A DNA stretch of 60,919 nt from Azolla pinnata (Eukaryota; Streptophyta; Polypodiopsida; Salviniales; Salviniaceae). The stretch lies in assembly GCA_037176905.1 (NCBI GenBank), contig JBBBWG010027745.1, forward strand, positions 1 to 60,919, read 5' to 3'. The notes beneath the pieces are model-generated. The model searched no databases. It was not told the origin of the DNA and saw only the letters and a list, made by a program, of their open reading frames with translations. Shown piece by piece: positions 34,201-45,709 of the stretch. The first letter of the stretch is position 1. Every line of letters begins with the position of its first letter. The position numbers were made by a program, and so were the translations under genes.

Positions 34201-34444
34201 TAAGCAGATATATCAGACCTGGGTTCCGGAGGGTGCCCCTGACAGTGTAGCCCTTTTCGAGGAGGCGTTTGACGAGCCAGGATGCGATGAACCCCGCTGC
34301 GCCCGTTACGCACATGGTCCGAGTCGGTTTCACACTGCGCAATGCGGCGCCCGCGAGCTCGGCACCGCCATCGGCATCGGCATCGGGGCTCTCATCCTCT
34401 TCCTCGTGCTCCTCGTGCCTCGCCTCCAACAAGCCGGGGGGCAT
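31220..34444 (-). CDS. CCR: Cinnamoyl-CoA reductase, tandem copy B
   Basis: Exons on the minus strand: 34444-34219, 33935-33781, 33186-33001, 32376-32214, 31766-31577, 31364-31220, giving 354 residues. Exons 2-6 have the same lengths as in copy A (155, 186, 163, 190 and 145 nt) with the same phases. Motifs are intact: [69 protein letters not shown] and [12 protein letters not shown]. The protein ends in LQEKGFMV. The start is the first ATG in frame ([12 protein letters not shown]), and the leader is acidic and shorter than in copy A. Same reaction as copy A (feruloyl/p-coumaroyl-CoA to aldehyde). Copy B lies upstream of A in the same orientation about 2.0 kb away, so unequal crossing-over is the likely origin. 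Its introns have collected an inverted-repeat element, a tRNA-like fragment and a tandem repeat. Confidence 0.9.
31422..31495 (+). other. tRNA-like fragment or SINE head in an intron of CCR copy B
   Basis: The T-arm is complete: a 5-bp stem around loop GTTCGAA (31470-31486), giving the RNA polymerase III B-box GGTTCGAATCA. It is preceded by a 5-nt variable-like AGGTC, a TTTGAAATC anticodon-loop-like stretch and a D-loop-like CTGGTTAGGGC. The acceptor stem does not pair (TCAGACT has no partner near 31422), so this is not a working tRNA gene. It is a decayed tRNA (Ser-like by the TTGAAATC segment) or a SINE promoter. It lies antisense to CCR-B in its last intron. Confidence 0.4.
31814..32165. 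mobile_element. MITE-like non-coding inverted-repeat element, copy 1
   Basis: A 352-bp element inside an intron of CCR copy B (intron 31767-32213). The ends are inverted: ATGGGCATAA at 31814 and TTATGCCCAT ending at 32165. Complementarity continues inwards for about 100 bp with mismatches (TTTATAAGACTAATTTGAA against TTCAAATTAGCCTTATAAA). The left arm also contains an internal direct repeat (ATAACCNTAGGAA to ACCGGTTAT, at about 31820-31890 and 31925-31998). No coding capacity. A target-site duplication is not clear (TTA against ATA), so superfamily is unassigned. Related copies lie at about 36682 and 59377. Confidence 0.75.
32510..32850. repeat. Three diverged tandem units in intron 3 of CCR copy B
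   Basis: TTACAAGAATATCTGACC or a close variant occurs at about 32566, 32680 and 32806, each preceded by a TAAGG..GAAG/GAT-type block and followed by AAACTTA, AAATTAG or GAATCGG plus TCG. The period is about 115-125 bp. Non-coding. Confidence 0.75.
33360..33775. mobile_element. Probable second type of inverted-repeat element, in intron 2 of CCR copy B
   Basis: AT-rich block. The left side carries AAATTACAGTTTGACGCCTG and the right side reads, inverted, GAATTACATTTTAATGCCTA. AACGCCCA near the left end is matched by TGGGCGTC at about 33706. The interior is rich in TTAATTGA-type sequence with no frame. Ends and target duplication are not defined, so the boundaries are approximate. Confidence 0.45.
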
Positions 34445-34489
34445 CGCTCCTACTGCATATCGATCCCAATTGCAAGATGTCGCTAAGTT

Positions 34490-34960
34490 GAATAGTAGTA
34501 AAAGAAGAAGAAGAAGCAGAAGCAGAAGCAAAAGCAGAAGCAGAAGCAGAAGAAGCAGAAGCAGAAGAAGATGTTGTTGATGATGATGATGAAGAAGAAG
34601 AAGAAGAAGAATGTGGCGAGCCTGACTCAGTTGCCATTACCTGGTTGGTGTACTTGTGTGTATGTGTGTGTATGCATGAAGAAGAAGTAGAAGTAGAAGC
34701 TAGAAGCCAGAAGCCAGAAGCTAGAAGCCAGAAGCCAGAAGCTTGAAGCCAGAAGCCAGAAGCTAGAATGCGATCGCCGATAAGAACGAAATCGAGATGT
34801 CGTATAAGGCAAGCGACGACAGCCTCTTTCTTTCTTTCTTTCTTTTATGGAAGAAGAAGAATGCGATCGCCGATAAGAATGAAATTGAGATGTCGTGCAA
34901 GGCGAGCGACGACGGCCTCTTTCTTTCTTTCTTTTATGTCCTTTCCTGAGTGGGTGTTGT
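34490..34960. repeat. CCR copy B upstream region: microsatellites, minisatellite and a 95-bp tandem duplication
   Basis: (GAAGCA)n and (GAA)n at 34500-34612; a 7/14-bp minisatellite (AGAAGCC/AGAAGCT) at about 34690-34765; then a near-identical tandem pair, AATGCGATCGCCGATAAGAA through GCCTCTTTCTTTCTTTC, at about 34766-34858 and 34860-34945. All of it lies within 500 bp of the CCR-B start codon, so it is likely promoter or leader. Confidence 0.9.
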
Positions 34961-37117
34961 TGAGAAGTACCGGGAAGAATTTCCCAAAGGGACATGGATT
35001 CGTCTGTGGTACATGATCGATCGATCGATCGATCGCCTAGAGCTATCTGTTACTGTCGCTTTGTTTTGTGGTGTCATCTAAGAAAGTTTGCCCCATCTGT
35101 CAGTGAATGAGTATATAAATCAACAAGATTGTTGGTGATATCTAGACTTTCCAGCCACAGAGTGGTTGATTGGGTTTCGCGTCGATTGGCATAGGGATTT
35201 GAACTAGTGACCTTCTTGTACCCTCTCGATAGTTACTATGTTATTAGTAGTATCGATACGAGCTTTAGATTGGCAATATATGGTAGTTGTTGGGTCGTAT
35301 ATGCATGAGACAAATATAGCTTCCGATTATTCATCGGTCGTTTGGCAAGCTTTGCGAATGGATTAATTAATTGCCGAAATGGGCATGGATTTGATGACTA
35401 ATTTGTGCCAGAATCCCTATTGGTGATTTTCTGATTAGAATTCCTATCGTGGAGGAGCTGGATTGATTCTATAATCAGCATACATGTAATGATTTAAATT
35501 ATATAAATCGATGTCAAAAGTCTCGACGTTAGCATTTTATTAGCACTAACAATACCCTTAAGTTAGCATTTGGTTAGATTAAAATAGTGCCTAGTTCTTC
35601 CTTCTCTTTTGGATTTTATATTTTCTAAATTATATTCTTGTTTGATTTAAGTCGCACTAACACGAGTTTCATTCTAGGGTTTTGGCAAGACTTCGTCATT
35701 ACTTATTACATGCTCATGTAATCACTTATGAAATCGTTTGGGCCACTTGCTTTATTTTGGTTATTATTTATATTGCTTCTTAGTTGAAAGCTAGTGCTTT
35801 CAGGCATACATTATATGACACTAACAATGTGTTTTGCGTTGGTCAAGATCACAACTGTCTTTATAATTGCCGATTAATCATCGTTATATTTGCAATTGAA
35901 AGGGTGATTAGCGTTGAAACGCTTCTTGTCGAGAGATTAGTTGGCTCCATGAAATGGTCAGGGCCAGAAGAGAATAAGTAAGAGGAACAAATTACAAGCA
36001 ACAATTAAAGATGACAATCCTAAAGTCAAGCAACAAAACTTTCCAGCTAAGTTATCCTTTACAAAAACTTGTTCATAGGTGAAATCTTGTACAATGCACA
36101 CAATATATACCGATGTCAAAGTGTCACGATTAATCCTATGGATTCGAGATGCACTCAATCTACCAAAGACTTAAAACTTGAATAAATTAATGCAAATATG
36201 ACATTCTCGTGTGGAGATATGAACAAAGACGTGTATGTTTCTCAACAAGACGAAGATCAATTGATCACTCAATCAAATAGAAACCATTATAGTTTGAATA
36301 AAGCATCAAACAAGAATAAGAAATGAAGCTGGTGACCTTCTAGCTATTGACACATTGTTGGAGAGGACCCTTCTTTCCATTAAAAGATCCTATTATTAGT
36401 ATTGATTAATGCCAAATGTCTACACAAATGGGCTTGCATTCATGCTATACAATTCAAGGTTGTTATAGGCTACTTACCAAGAAAATAAGCATATTATAAG
36501 CCAATTACCTTTTGCTTAGCCTGAACAGAACAAAAACCCAAGGAGGTGATACAATTTCAATTATCTCTTCGAATATAAAAGATCCCAAGACCAACGAAAT
36601 AGTAAATGTCTTTTTCTTGTTAATTCCAATATTCCTCATATAACTATATATTGTGGGAGGACTTGAGAGGTATATGACAACCTATTATGGGTATAACCTT
36701 AAGGAACTCATTTATAAGACTAATTTGAATGGTGTAACGTTAGGATAAGTGGGAGGACAAACCCGTATAGTCATTATAAACACACCTAGTGGTTAAAGAG
36801 CCCTGGAAGGTTAACCTATACAAAGGGGACTAACTACATTCTTTCACGATGATAGTGTAAGACATACCAAAGACTCTCTTAGTGAGTCTAGGCTCTTTGT
36901 TATCAAATCTGTACCTATCAATTTTCGAGCTATAATTCAAGGTAATGTTTTGTGATATAGGACACAAATAGTATTTGGGAATTATCTTTAGTCTTTTGCT
37001 CGGAGGTTGTTGGTGCGATTAATCACCCTTAATCCATTCTATTCTTTCTAATATTCCCCATTATTGCTTTATCATTAGTAGATCTGTAATATAACCAGAA
37101 GGGAGGCCAGAGACATG

Positions 37118-37157
<40 letters not shown>

Positions 37158-37500
37158 CTTTACATAGGGAAAAGGATACGTAGCTATCTTGCAACATGGG
37201 AGTTGAAAGAAGATGCATAGTGGGACCATAGAGAAGAGAACATGTCGAGGACTGGGTTGCGAAAGCTCAATCGCATGCATTCGACAATCACCGGTCGAGG
37301 GAAAGGTTAGGAATAGAGATGTGGAGGTTGCAGAGGGCAGAGCCTTGGGCGCCGATCATTTGGATAGTCAGACGAGACGGATGGATCAACCGATACATGG
37401 CTTCGTCGCTACTATTCGGATCGGAACCAGCTTACAACAGCAGATGAGCTGTCTGTTCCGAGTGCGAGCGATGACAAAGATAGTCTAACACGATCGATCG
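34960..37500. other. Long intergenic stretch without a recognised gene
   Basis: About 2.5 kb of AT-rich sequence. (CGAT)n lies at 35017-35034 and (CT)n(GT)n at 37117-37157. The only element recognised is the inverted-repeat copy near 36682. Frames of 60-91 codons (for example 37213-37488) have no domain and no supporting structure. Confidence 0.6.
36682..36800. mobile_element. MITE-like element, partial copy 2
   Basis: TTATGGGTATAACCTTAAGG, AACTCATTTATAAGACTAAT, TTGAATGG and TTAGGATAAGTGGGAGG match the left arm of the element at 31814 (ATGGGCATAACCGTAGGAAT, TTATAAGACTAATTTGAA, GGATAATGGGG). I did not find a convincing right arm nearby, so this is one arm or a deleted copy. Confidence 0.65.
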
Positions 37501-37594
37501 ATCGATTTGAGCATGTATCGTGCACATACAATTACATATACACGTTGTGTCTGTATTGATGCAGAAGCAAGATTTTTTTTTTTGGGGGGGTCTA

Positions 37595-37990
37595 TGTAGG
37601 GTCTCTCTGTTCTGTTCTGTTCTGTTTTGTTCTCTTCTCTTTTGTGTTTTGTGTTTTGTGTTGTGTTCTGTTCATGAAATAGACTCAATCAAGTTCCTCA
37701 TTTTGTTCTGATTTTGTTTTTTTTAAGTTGTAAAAGGAGAAAAAAGGACCGATCCAATGGTCGATGAAAATGAAAAAGAACAAGCGAACAAAAAAAAACA
37801 CAGGCCAATAAAAAAGGGGGAAAAAAAGGAATAAAACGGGCAATTTTGAAGAAGGCCTGCAGATAAATAAAGAAATAATTAATTAAATAAATAAACGCGA
37901 GAAAGAAAAAGGCGACGGAAATGCGCGTCGGTGAGAAAAATGGGGGGAAAAAAAAAAACTGATCCGACGTCGCCATCCGCCGGCCGCCAC
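37595..37990. repeat. (TTCTG)n / TGTTTTG repeats and A-rich stretch
   Basis: Pentanucleotide TTCTG run at 37606-37630, GTGTTTT runs to about 37665, then poly-A and GAAAAA-rich sequence at 37730-37960. The TTCTG family recurs near 50220. No gene. Confidence 0.85.
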
Positions 37991-38024
37991 GTGGCACGTC
38001 CGTGACATCCTCCCTCTAGATGGA

Positions 38025-39131
38025 ACATCCTCTCTCCAGGATGACGTCAGCTCGCGCCTTTACGCATCCTCTCTCTAGCTTCCGAGCCCATGCACATCCT
38101 CTCTCTAGCTTCCGAGCCCATGCACATCCTCTCTCTACCTATTGCATCTATGCGACGGCAGCCACTGTGGTACATCCTCTCTCTACGGTAACCATGAAGT
38201 ACATCCTCTCTCTACGGCCATGCACTACATCAATCAACTCGCAGAGATATCCTCTCTCAAGGACAGCCCATGCACTACATCCTCTCTCTAGAACAGCCCA
38301 TGCACCTCATCCTCTCTCTAGGACTGCCCATGCCTTACATGCTCTCTCTACGGCAACACAGCGCATGCACTACATCCTCTCTCTAGGACAGCCCATGCAT
38401 TACATGCTCTCTCTAGGACAACCCATGCACTACATGCTCTCTCTAGGACAGCTTCTCTCTAGGACAGCCCATGCCCTACATGCTCTCTCTACGACAGCAC
38501 ATGCGCTGCATCCTCTCTCTATGACAGCGCATGGCTGAATCCTCTCTCTAGGACAGCCAATGCCCTACATGCTCTCTCTACGACAGCACATGCGCTGCAT
38601 CCTCTCTCTATGACAACGCATGGCTGCATCCTCTCTCTATGACAACGCATGGCTGCATCCTCTCTCTATTACAACGCATGGCTGCATCCTCTCTCTAGGA
38701 CAGCCCATGCGCTGCATCCTCTCTCTACGGGCAACGCATGGGCCGCATCCTCTCTCTACGACAACGCATGCGTGGCATCCTCTCTCTACGGCAGCGCATG
38801 CGCGGCATCCTCTCTCTACGACAACGCATGCGCGGCATCCTCTCTCTACGGCAGCGCATGCGCGGCATCCTCTCTCTACGGCAACGCATGCGCGGCATGC
38901 TCCCACGCAGTACATCCTCTCTCTACGAGAACCCATGCACTACATCGATGCTCTCTCTGCGACAACCCATGATGCACCGCAGCAGCACATCCTCTCTCTG
39001 TCGATGCTCGCCGCTCATACACATCCTCTCTCTATCGACGCTCCCGGCTCATACACATCCTCTCTCTATCGATGCTCCCCGCTCATCCACATCCTCTCTC
39101 TATCGCAGCATAGCAGTACATCCTCTCTCTA
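38025..39131. repeat. GAGA/RY minisatellite upstream of CesA, about 35 units of about 30 bp
   Basis: Consensus unit about 30 bp: CATCCTCTCTCTAYGRCARC followed by RCATGCRYTR. I count about 35 occurrences of CTCTCTCTA or a one-base variant between 38028 and 39131; the reverse strand of each reads TAGAGAGAGGATG. The first two thirds carry CCATGCAC-type sites (CATGCA is the RY motif); units at 38750-38890 instead carry the palindrome GCATGC. It ends about 300 bp before the CesA ATG. The 170-codon open frames reading SSLY or LHPLS repeats are translation of the array. Confidence 0.93.
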
Positions 39132-39219
39132 GACCAGCGTCTTCCCCTCCTTCCTTACCCCCCTCTTCTAACCACTCGCAGAGCTCTGTTCCTTCCCTTC
39201 CTTCTCAGAGCTCTGCAGG

Positions 39220-39257
39220 AAACCCTAACCCTAACCCTAGCCCTAGCCCTAGCCCTT
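39220..39257. promoter_or_regulatory. Telobox cluster in the CesA proximal promoter or leader
   Basis: AAACCCTAACCCTAACCCTA is followed by three CCCTAG units, and a further GAAACCCTAAT lies at about 39263-39273. That makes six consecutive (A)CCCTA blocks. Teloboxes are bound by TRB/Myb-like factors in plants and are common in promoters of growth-related genes. It sits about 90 bp after the GAGA array and about 180 bp before the CesA ATG. Confidence 0.75.
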
Positions 39258-39437
39258 GGGAAATGAAACCCTAATATGCCGCTGCTTGCCCACACCATCG
39301 CATCGCATTCTTCTCCTGCTTAGAAGAATTCGACGCCCCCGTGCATCTCTTCTTTCTCCCCATTCCGATCCTCTTCCTCCAATCCTCTTCCTCCTCTCTC
39401 TGTGTTGCCGCTTCCGAGCATTACGAGTGGATGAAAG

Positions 39438-42400
39438 ATGGCTGCTACGTCGAGAAAGACCTGCCAGATTTGCGGGGATGATGTGGGCTACGCTTCACCT
39501 GGATCAAAAGAGCCCTTTGTTGCTTGCCTGCACTGCGCATTTCCTGTCTGTAGACCCTGCTACGAATACGAGAGGAAAGATGGAAACCAAGCTTGCCCCC
39601 ATTGCAAGAACAGATATCTGCGTCACAGAGGTCTATTCTCTCTCTCTCTCTCCCTCTTCTCCATTTCTTTCTCCTTCTATTTCGTTGAGCCTTCTTCTTC
39701 TTGATCCTGTTCCTCTTCAAATTTACATCAAGCATTCGATGGATTCCCCTCCCTATGTGCCAACTTTGGCATTGAGATCAAGATTGGAATGTAACATTAT
39801 TGATGTCCCCCAATTTGGCTCCGGGAGCAAATCTCCATGGGCTCTGATGCACAATCCTACTGTACTAAGCTTAAGATCAACATTCAATAGACACGGATGA
39901 TATTCCCCATGTCATCGGCTGAGATCAACATTCAACGTCTGCAATTTCCAGCCTAGATTTTAGGGTCCTTTGTCCAATGCAGTCTGACTGTTAGATCCTT
40001 TGCAAATCTAGATTTTTGGCTCTATTTCAAGATCCGATTACACTGAATTCGTACGTACTTCCCAGATCGACGTTTCAAATGGTCTGTTTGATGGTTCCAT
40101 CTTTAGGCTGGAGATCAGGATGCAATAGTGCATAGATCTATTAAAAATCAATCGAGCGCTTATGTATACCTCCTTAGTTTGAGATTCAGATTTGGAGGAC
40201 ATTAACGCCAATGATCCCTGTTCTAGTTTGGAGATCAAGATCCAATGTTTTTCGGGGTAAAGTCCTCTATTTAGCCATTATATCTTGATTTAATCAGATT
40301 TGATGTTGAATTCCTTGATGAATGAAGTCCGTTTTATTAAAGCCATCCACATTTTGAGAAAGAATCCAATAAGTTCTACATGTGTAATCCACCTTATAGC
40401 TCTGAGGTCATAGTTTGTTGTACTCTTTTAAATTTGAGTTCTAATGTACATAGACCCTGATCTAGAGTCAGTCCACTTCTCATGATAAAATCAGGGATAG
40501 AATGGATACTAAGTTCTGGTACATAGACCCATTTCAACTTCTTGATCCAAACGATTTTTTATGTGTATTTGCTCGTTTTGTGCTGGAATAAGAATTCAAT
40601 TGGAATATAATGTTTAGTGTTCTTTCAGCTTTGGTTGATGCAGATAGTACATTAGCTTAGATTTCTCTGCTCTTCTCATTTTTCTAACAGATGAATTGTG
40701 GGAATCTCTCTCAAATAAATTGTTTTTGCTCTATCATGGCAGGTAGCCCTCGGGTTCCAGGGGATGAAGATGGTGATGATGTGGATGATGTGCACAACGA
40801 TTATGATATCGACCATGACAATCATGAAAAACAACAGATTGCCGAGGCTATGCTACATGGACACATGAGCTATGGCCGAGGAGATGATCATGACATGCCT
40901 AGAACTGTGCAGACTATAGAACCCCAGACTCCTTTGTTCACAAGTGGTCCTCAAGTATGAAGCTATATTGTCTTTGCTTTATCTCGAGTCACACATGGAC
41001 ATGTCAAGGCTGAGTCTTTTTTATTTCTTGTAAACTTTAGGCACGCATCGATTCACAGCCTATCTCTCCAGATAACAGTATTGGACCGAACAGTGTTAAT
41101 GGAAGCAAGAGGATTTACCCCTTTCCTTATTCAGATCCAGGGACACCTGGTATTTAAAGCAAAGCTCTTATTTAGAGGTGTACTGTGTGCTAATCATTTT
41201 GCTGATATGGTTTGAATTCACTTGGTTGTAGGCATTAGCAAATCTAGTGATCTCTCAAGCACCTATGGCTATGGCAGCGTTGCTTGGAAAGAGAGGGTTG
41301 ATGGCTGGAAATCAAGGCAAGAGAAGCTGCAAATGACGACGACTGAGGGTGTAGCTGCTAGTACTGTAAGCAAAGGAGGCAGTGTAGATGAAAATGGAGA
41401 TGGGGCCGATGCGCCAATGTATGAAAATGGGGAGGAAGGATCAGAAAGTCAATTGTGCTAGGATTAGCCGCATTTGCTCTTTCTAAGACTAGTTTTTATG
41501 TGTTCTTTTTCTTGATCAGGATGGATGAGGCAAGACAACCACTTTCTCGGAAAGTGAACATCGCATCTAGCAAGATAAATCCATACCGGATGGTTATTGT
41601 TCTTCGGCTTGTTATTCTCGGATTCTTTTTCAGATATCGGATTTTGAATCCAGTCCCAAGTGCATATGGATTATGGCTTACCTCTATTGTTTGTGAGATC
41701 TGGTTTGCCTTCTCATGGATATTAGATCAGTTTCCAAAGTGGTTTCCAATCAATAGAGAAACCTACTTGGACAGGCTTTCTTTGAGGTAAGAAGATATAC
41801 GAACTTCTGTTGCCTTATTTAGTTTGTGACTGGCGTACTTGTAGGGGGTGTGAATATGCTTCTATGTTGACAGATATGAGAGAGAGGGAGAGCCATCTCA
41901 ACTGGCTCCAATAGATGTATTTGTCAGTACAGTGGATCCATCGAAAGAGCCTCCTCTAGTTACTGCCAACACTATCCTCTCCATACTCGCGGTTGATTAT
42001 CCAGTAGATAAGGTCTCCTGCTATTTATCAGACGATGGTGCTGCAATGCTTACATTTGATGCTCTTTCTGAGACATCAGAATTTGCTCGAAAGTGGGTTC
42101 CTTTCTGCAAGAATTTCAACATTGAGCCCAGAGCCCCAGAAGTCTACTTCGCTCAGAAAATCGATTACTTAAAGGATAAGGTTCAAACTTCGTTTGTAAA
42201 GGAGAGAAGAGCCATGAAGGTATATACTTGTGTACAATTCTCATGTCTCTTGGAAATTTATTTTTCTTCACTACATTCCCTTTATTTGACTGATTTTGAG
42301 ACAATGTCAACTGCAGAGGGAGTACGAAGAGTTCAAAGTGCGGATTAATGGCTTGGTGGCGAAAGCCCAGAAGGTCCCTGATGAAGGATGGATAATGCAA

Positions 42401-45173
42401 GATGGTACACCATGGCCTGGCAACAACACAAGAGATCATCCGGGAATGATACAGGTGAGTGCTGTGTTGTAATCTTGCAAATGATGATTAAAATGTTCAG
42501 TGTTGTAATGCCACAATCAAATTCTTACAGGTATTTCTAGGTCACAGTGGAGGTCTTGATACAGAAGGCAACGAGCTTCCTCGTCTTGTCTATGTCTCTC
42601 GAGAAAAAAGGCCTGGTTTCAGTCATCACAAAAAGGCTGGTGCCATGAATGCCTTGGTATGAATGTCCTTCAGTAGCTAGCGTATCTCTGATCATATAGT
42701 GTAGCTACCATGTGATAAGCAAACCATGTGTAATCTTATATAAATGCCTATATTACAGGTACGAGTGTCAGCTGTTCTTACCAATGCACCTTACTTTCTC
42801 AACTTGGATTGTGATCATTACGTCAACAATAGTAAGGCTCTGAGGGAGTCCATGTGTTTCATGATGGATCCTACAGTAGGACGTAAAGTCTGTTATGTTC
42901 AGTTCCCTCAGAGATTTGATGGCATTGATCCTAATGATCGATATGCCAATCGCAATACTGTGTTTTTTGATGTGAGTGCTCAAAATGTCATTTATTTCAT
43001 AGTTCTCAATGTGCAATTTTTTCAGTTCATTGCACTCAAGAACTTTTCTTCCCTTTCCAGATAAACATGAAAGGCTTAGATGGAATCCAAGGTCCGATGT
43101 ATGTCGGTACTGGTTGTGTTTTCAGAAGACAAGCACTGTATGGATACGAGCCTCCTGTCCAACCCAAAAAGAAGGGAAGGGAATGTGATTGCTTATCTGG
43201 ATTGTGTGGTGGATCTCGGCCAGAGAAAGCTAAGTCCAAAAAGGTGAAACAATCTCAAAACAAGAAGCCTCCTGTCAGATCAGATTCAAGTGTACCCATG
43301 TTTAACTTGGAGGATATTGAGGAGGGGCTGGAAGGTGAAATTCTAACCAATATGTTAATATTTAAATGAGTGTAAGGTATTCCTTTTGGCAGTATCTTTC
43401 TCTAGATGTGGACACTGGCCCCTTATATAAGAGATAGATCAATTTTGTTAATATGAATGATACATGAAGATCCTGCATTTTCTTTTTTCTCATTTTCTTC
43501 TCTTGCCATTTTCAGGCTATGACGATGAAAAATCGCTTTCGATGTCAAAGAAAAACTTTGAGAAAAGGTTTGGACAATCTCCAGTCTTTCTGGCCTCTAC
43601 ACTATTGGAAGAGGGAGGGGTTCCACCTTCCTCAAGCCCAGCAGGGTTGCTGAAGGAAGCCATTCATGTTATCAGTTGTGGTTATGAAGATAAAACCGAT
43701 TGGGGCCAAGAGGTGATATAACCAAAAAGCTTGCAGTAACTTCTGATCATTCTAATGCATAAATTTCAATTCACTACCTTACAGTAAATACAAGGTCCTG
43801 TTTGTTTTCCTGCACAGCCGTATGCATGTCACACAAACCAGTCTTATGTTGTAAAATAATCTGGATACTTTGTTCATAATGCTTGAAGTTGGGTCAGACA
43901 ATGCACACACACATACACAGCATATATATGTTTAGGTGCTATTTTTGGCCATGTATACATTTACATTCGGACCCACAGGATCATAATGCATGTTTTGATG
44001 CTATTTTTGACAGATTGGGTGGATTTATGGATCTGTTACTGAAGATATTCTCACTGGCTTCAAAATGCATGCCCGTGGGTGGAGATCAGTTTATTGCATG
44101 CCTCGTCGACCTGCTTTCAAGGGGTCAGCACCAATCAATCTGTCTGATCGTCTGAACCAGGTCCTGCGATGGGCCTTAGGTTCAGTGGAGATTTTCCTGA
44201 GTCGCCATTGCCCCCTTTGGTATGGCTTTGGTGGCAGGTTGAAGTTCCTTGAGAGGTTTGCGTACGTGAACAGCATTGTGTACCCTCTAACATCTATCCC
44301 TCTGTTGGTGTACTGTACTTTGCCCGCTATATGTCTATTGACAGGGAAATTCATCATTCCTTCGGTAAAGTACCATCTTCTTTTTCACATTTATTCTTTT
44401 GGAAATCATTCTTTGCATTTTTCTGAAACGCACTGGAATTATGTGCAAAGCAATGGGTTTCCTCTCTTCATTTACTTGGGCCAATGCACAAGAATTAGCA
44501 CCTAATGTTTTGGATGGTTTCAAAACTGATAAGAATTTCTTTATATGACTTACTGGAGAAATAACATATTGGTATTCTTGAAATGCAGATCAGCAATCTG
44601 GCCAGTCTTTTCTTCATTGGACTTTTCATGTCTATCATTGCAACGGGTATACTCGAGATGAGGTGGAGTGGGGTGGGAATAGAGGAATGGTGGAGGAATG
44701 AACAGTTTTGGGTTATTGGTGGTGTATCAGCTCATCTTTTTGCTGTGATCCAAGGTTTTTTGAAGGTCTTAGCAGGTATCGACACCAACTTCACTGTCAC
44801 ATCAAAAGGATCAGATGATCAAGATCAGTTTGCAGAGCTCTATACATTCAAGTGGACATCTTTGCTCATTCCTCCTACAACATTACTCGTGATAAATATA
44901 GTGGGTGTTGTGGCTGGTATATCTGATGCTATCTCGAATGGCTATTCTTCATGGGGCCCTCTGTTTGGAAAGCTTTTCTTTGCGTTTTGGGTGATTGTTC
45001 ATTTGTATCCTTTCCTCAAAGGTCTAATGGGCAGGCAGAACAGGACACCCACCATTGTTATCGTGTGGTCAGTTCTATTGGCTTCCATCTTCTCTTTGTT
45101 ATGGGTGAAGATCGATCCGTTCTTGATTCGAGTTACAGGTCCAAATCTGAAGCAATGCGGCATCAATTGCTAA
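39438..45173 (+). CDS. CESA: Cellulose synthase catalytic subunit (CesA)
   Basis: Processive GT2 enzyme of the plasma-membrane rosette, making beta-1,4-glucan from UDP-glucose. Thirteen exons: 39438-39630, 40743-40954, 41041-41149, 41232-41454, 41520-41786, 41874-42219, 42317-42454, 42531-42656, 42759-42971, 43061-43334, 43516-43712, 44014-44364, 44589-45173. The total is 3234 nt (1077 residues), normal length. The N-terminal RING-type zinc finger begins [14 protein letters not shown], followed by an acidic variable region. Two TM helices precede the catalytic loop: CYLSDDGA (first Asp), NLDCDHY (DxD), SVTEDILTG (TED) and QVLRW (QxxRW). The plant-conserved and class-specific regions are present, then six further TM segments. 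The C-terminus is CGINC. The short N-terminus recalls CESA4-type isoforms, but the isoform is not assigned. The donor of exon 4 (TT|GTGCTA) is weak and was chosen to keep phase. ATG 39438 is preferred over the out-of-frame ATG at 39431. Confidence 0.94.
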
Positions 45174-45668
45174 TTCAGTAAGGTTTTTCATGTGTCAAGA
45201 ACCTGATTCCTCCACTCCGAAATTGGTAGTGCCCTTGGATGTATGTATGTATACATGCACAGTTTGGTAATATTCTTTTATTTTTGGCCAGTAGCACAAA
45301 AGTGGCATTATCTATATGTTCGTATATATAATGCCCACATAACTAAAATCCACCAGCTAAAAAAAAGCTAGCTGACTAAAGACATGCAGCGGCATTAAGT
45401 GAAGTACAAACATTCCTTCTATCTGAATGGTTTGTAAAAGCAAAGAAGGGGATTTCAGTGGTTTTATCTTTTAACCTTTTATCTGGTTATCTGGTTGTAA
45501 TTTCCTTTCAAGAAAATAAACGCTGGAAATGTTGGAAGAAATGGTGATTTTGATCAATTTTTTATTATTTTTATGAGGCCCGATGTCTTTGAAGATTGGA
45601 ATTTTTGGGTTGTCTAGTCTTTACGCAACATTGAAATAGAATCTCATAGCTGTAAAGTGTTTCGTTTC

Positions 45669-45709
<41 letters not shown>

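Noticed and set aside
38025-39131. CRISPR-like array (regular ~30-bp repeats)
   Set aside because: Units are contiguous variants with no unique spacers, in a plant nuclear context; it is a minisatellite.
38020-39274. 170-178-codon frames made of SSLY, LHPLS or ILSLRQ repeats
   Set aside because: Translation of the ~30-bp minisatellite upstream of CesA; nothing suggests that it is translated.
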